Source of the DNA: Acidobacteriota bacterium
Lineage (GTDB): Bacteria; Acidobacteriota; Holophagae; Thermotomaculales; Thermotomaculaceae
Assembly: GCA_003650445.1 (NCBI GenBank)
Contig: QMQE01000113.1
Location: forward strand, 1 to 8,300
DNA: 8,300 nucleotides
Reading direction: 5' to 3'
Shown piece by piece: positions 6,410 to 8,300 of this stretch. Position numbers and translations under genes: made by a program. The first letter of the stretch is position 1. Every line of letters starts with the position of its first letter. The notes under the pieces are model-generated. The model ran no database searches, had not been told where the DNA came from, and saw nothing but the letters and a program-made list of their open reading frames with translations.

Positions 6410-8125
6410 ATGCAGACTGCCAGACAGTTAAAAGATATTTTACGGAGAATTGACAGGAAAGGATATAAGGCATACAAGCAACTGGAAGGAACCTTCAATT
6501 TCAACGGATTCACTTTGTTCGTAGATCACGTACAGGGGGATCCTTATGCAGCACCTTCAGCCCTTCGCGCAAGAATCGAGCTCCTGAAAACCAGCATACC
6601 GAAACGGGCGCTGGATAATGGCGAACGGACACTTGCTACTGAAGATTTTCTGACCCGTCTTTTTGCATTCAACTGTGGAAAAATATGTAAGGGGATACGA
6701 GGAACGGGTACCAGCGGACTCATATCCATTCAAAAAACAGGCCAGGAAATTCTGAAAAGGAGCTCAGTTGTTCTGAACAATGAGTATCTTGAATTCAGAT
6801 GCTATGCGTCTCTGCCGGCCAGGGGGAGAACCATTCTGGGACCAATTGCCGAAAGTATGTTAATTTCGGAACTGCCCGACATCATTAAACTGTCAAGCAA
6901 CTTCGACTCCAGCATTACAAATCGGCTGACCCTCCATGCTGATATTTACGAGGACTACTGCGCGTTGAAAAGTTCTCTCAACAGCCACGGCCTTGTGGCC
7001 TTTATCCCAGATGGCGCAATTCTCCCCAGAAAAAGCGGGATTAATGAACAGCCATTGAAGCATTCTGACGGACCGGTGGTACCTTTCCGATCCCCCGAAA
7101 CTCTGAAAGTCACTATTCAGGCTCCAAACAAAGGGCCCGTCTCCGGGATGGGAATTCCAAGGGGCGTTACAGTTATTGCAGGCGGGGGATTTCATGGGAA
7201 ATCGACACTACTTAACGCGATTCAGAAAGGCGTATACGGCCATCTTCCCCTTGACGGCAGGGAGCTTGTGGCAACGGCAGGGGATGCAGTTAAAATCAGA
7301 GCCGAGGATGGCCGCGCCATCCAGGACGTTAACATTTCTCCCTTCATTCGCGACCTTCCTTTTGGAAAAGGAACCCGGTCTTTTTCAACAGAAAATGCCA
7401 GCGGGTCTACCTCTCAGGCAGCCAACATAATGGAAGCACTGGAAGCAGGTACGTCGCTTCTGTTGATTGATGAGGACACGTCAGCCACCAACTTTATGAT
7501 TCGAGACGATAAGATGAAAGCGATTGTAAGAAAAGAGCCCATCACACCCTTGATTGACGTAATTCGTTCCATGTATGAAGACCATGGAATTTCGACTATT
7601 CTTGTAACAGGCGGCGCAGGAGATTATTTCAATGTAGCTGATACAGTTATCCTTATGGAAGATTACCTGCCGGAAGAAATAACTGAAAAAGCCCGAACCA
7701 CCCTCAAAAATGCGGAAATCCCTTTCAGAGCAGATCCCGCTTCCCTGAAACGCAGTATTACCCTCCCATCCCCCATGAAAGGGAATAAAGAGAAATTTGC
7801 TGCAAAGGGCCACGCCAGCCTTCAAATCGGGCATACCTTCGTCGACATTTCTGCACTGGAACAAATTGCAGAGGTGAACCAGACCGAATGCATCGCCTTC
7901 CTCCTCAAGCAGTACAACGATGCCATGGCCTCAGCATCTGAACCAATGGCCTCTCTCGTTGAGCGTATTTTTCAACGTTTCATATCCTCCGGTTTCCGAA
8001 ACATCAAACGGGGAAATCTTGCTGTGCCACGGAAACAGGAAATCATGTTCACCATCAACCGAACGCGGGGGATCAGAACGAGCAAGAAAGAAGTGATGGG
8101 TGAAACAGTGATGAGTGATGGGTGA
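6410..8125 (+). CDS. Predicted ATPase of the ABC class (COG3044/MRB1590-like)
   Basis: A 571-residue P-loop protein of the family annotated as 'predicted ATPase of the ABC class'. Its best-studied relative is trypanosome MRB1590, an RNA-editing-associated ATPase; the bacterial role is unknown. The N-terminal domain (1-240) includes ALRARI near 51-56. The nucleotide-binding core has Walker A GGGFHGKST (258-266), the family segment PFIRDLPFGKGTRSFSTENASGSTSQA (about 311-337) in place of a classic ABC signature, and Walker B LLLIDEDTSATNFMIRD with D354 and E355. TGGAGDYFNVAD (400-411) occupies the switch region. The C-terminal domain ends with VPRKQEIMFTINRTRGIR (539-556), where I expect the family to end. 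No transmembrane partner or transporter gene adjoins it. The last 11 codons are degenerate heptamer repeat (GTGATGG-like), so the tail looks acquired. It is divergent from the J-domain gene and alone on its strand here. Confidence 0.9.
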   Translation: MQTARQLKDILRRIDRKGYKAYKQLEGTFNFNGFTLFVDHVQGDPYAAPSALRARIELLKTSIPKRALDNGERTLATEDFLTRLFAFNCGKICKGIRGTGTSGLISIQKTGQEILKRSSVVLNNEYLEFRCYASLPARGRTILGPIAESMLISELPDIIKLSSNFDSSITNRLTLHADIYEDYCALKSSLNSHGLVAFIPDGAILPRKSGINEQPLKHSDGPVVPFRSPETLKVTIQAPNKGPVSGMGIPRGVTVIAGGGFHGKSTLLNAIQKGVYGHLPLDGRELVATAGDAVKIRAEDGRAIQDVNISPFIRDLPFGKGTRSFSTENASGSTSQAANIMEALEAGTSLLLIDEDTSATNFMIRDDKMKAIVRKEPITPLIDVIRSMYEDHGISTILVTGGAGDYFNVADTVILMEDYLPEEITEKARTTLKNAEIPFRADPASLKRSITLPSPMKGNKEKFAAKGHASLQIGHTFVDISALEQIAEVNQTECIAFLLKQYNDAMASASEPMASLVERIFQRFISSGFRNIKRGNLAVPRKQEIMFTINRTRGIRTSKKEVMGETVMSDG

Positions 8126-8138
8126 TGGGTGAAAAAGA
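8092..8138 (+). repeat. Degenerate heptamer array, RGTGATG type
   Basis: Units of 7 nt run AGTGATG, GGTGAAA, (one extra base) AGTGATG, AGTGATG, GGTGATG, GGTGAAA, then a partial unit. The array begins inside the ATPase gene, supplies its stop codon at 8123-8125, and continues into the intergenic region. It resembles short tandemly repeated repetitive sequences scattered in some bacterial genomes. Confidence 0.75.
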
Positions 8139-8166
8139 TGTGTTCTGTGTTCAGTGTTCTGTGTTC
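8139..8166 (+). repeat. Four tandem TGTGTTC heptamers
   Basis: Exactly four adjacent 7-nt units: TGTGTTC, TGTGTTC, AGTGTTC, TGTGTTC. It follows directly on the GTGATG-type array but has a different unit, so two repeat families with the same period lie side by side. Confidence 0.85.
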
Positions 8167-8213
8167 TGACCGAAAAAGACAGGGAACCGACATTTGCCAA
8201 CTCCCTTCTTTCG
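8167..8213. other. Unique spacer between repeat arrays
   Basis: A non-repetitive 47-nt stretch between the heptamer and hexamer arrays. It has no plausible gene. GGGA near 8182 and TCCC near 8202 could pair for only a few bases, too weak for a terminator. It may be the constant core of a composite dispersed repeat, which needs other copies to prove. Confidence 0.4.
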
Positions 8214-8285
8214 CTCACTCGCACTCGCACTTTCACTATTATTACTCCTACCCCTACTTCTGCCGCTCACGCGCACTCGCACTCA
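8214..8285 (+). repeat. Degenerate hexamer array, CGCACT type
   Basis: Period-6 sequence: CTCACT, CGCACT, CGCACT, TTCACT, ATTATT, ACTCCT, ACCCCT, ACTTCT, GCCGCT in phase to 8267. After a phase shift come CTCACG, CGCACT, CGCACT (8266-8283). All nine in-phase units end in T, and eight of them end in CT. The middle is degenerate while both ends are clean CGCACT. The final 15 nt of the window show no further repeat. Confidence 0.75.
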
Positions 8286-8300
8286 GTTGGCCGGACCGCA

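Noticed and set aside
8182..8205. Terminator hairpin downstream of the ABC-class ATPase
   Set aside because: Only the outer four bases pair (GGGA with TCCC); the interior does not, and no T tract follows.
7931..8236. Minus-strand open frame of about 101 codons through the right-hand repeats
   Set aside because: It starts at GTG in the hexamer repeat, its product is mostly repeat-encoded, and its second half lies antisense inside the ATPase gene. It is a spurious frame created by short-period repeats.
8092..8285. CRISPR array
   Set aside because: Units are 6-7 nt and adjacent, with no 25-35 nt repeats separated by unique spacers and no cas genes.

Overview
The window looks like a chromosomal housekeeping locus from a Gram-negative bacterium of moderate GC content. 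My best guess is a deltaproteobacterial (Desulfobacterota-like) lineage. That guess rests on the combination of MutS2 with DnaG, a DUF4388-type/J/TPR fusion protein, and short degenerate heptamer repeats of a kind I associate with such genomes. No rRNA or taxon-specific marker is present, so the assignment is weak.

Layout. Positions 1-175 hold two tandem serine tRNA genes on the minus strand: tRNA-Ser(GCU), cut by the left edge, and tRNA-Ser(UGA) with an encoded CCA. A near-consensus sigma70 promoter (189-217) lies just upstream of them. Reading leftward along the minus strand from 4637 there is a promoter, a 5' leader with two inverted repeats, rpsU (ribosomal protein S21), mutS2 (starting at TTG inside the end of rpsU) and dnaG (primase). 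This is a version of the classical rpsU-dnaG-rpoD macromolecular synthesis operon with mutS2 inserted. rpoD is not next to dnaG here; the tRNA genes take that place. Upstream of rpsU, also on the minus strand, is a 513-residue protein with an N-terminal DUF4388/PATAN-like region, a J domain with HPD, and C-terminal TPRs.

Positions 6214-6409 form a divergent AT-rich promoter region with an extended -10 promoter on each strand. Rightward from 6410 runs a 571-residue predicted ATPase of the ABC class (the COG3044/MRB1590-like family). Its last ~11 codons are made of degenerate heptamer repeat, which continues past the stop codon. The rest of the window (8126-8300) is non-coding and consists of three different short tandem repeats plus a short unique spacer.

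How the genes fit together. S21 acts in translation initiation, MutS2 in the family acts on DNA recombination and on collided ribosomes, and DnaG makes replication primers. The operon therefore couples translation and replication functions. The two serine tRNAs and the J-domain protein have their own promoters. I see no defence system, CRISPR array, prophage or transposase. The observations most worth a second look are the degenerate nuclease motif in the MutS2 Smr domain, the structured rpsU leader, and the repeat-derived C-terminus of the ABC-class ATPase.
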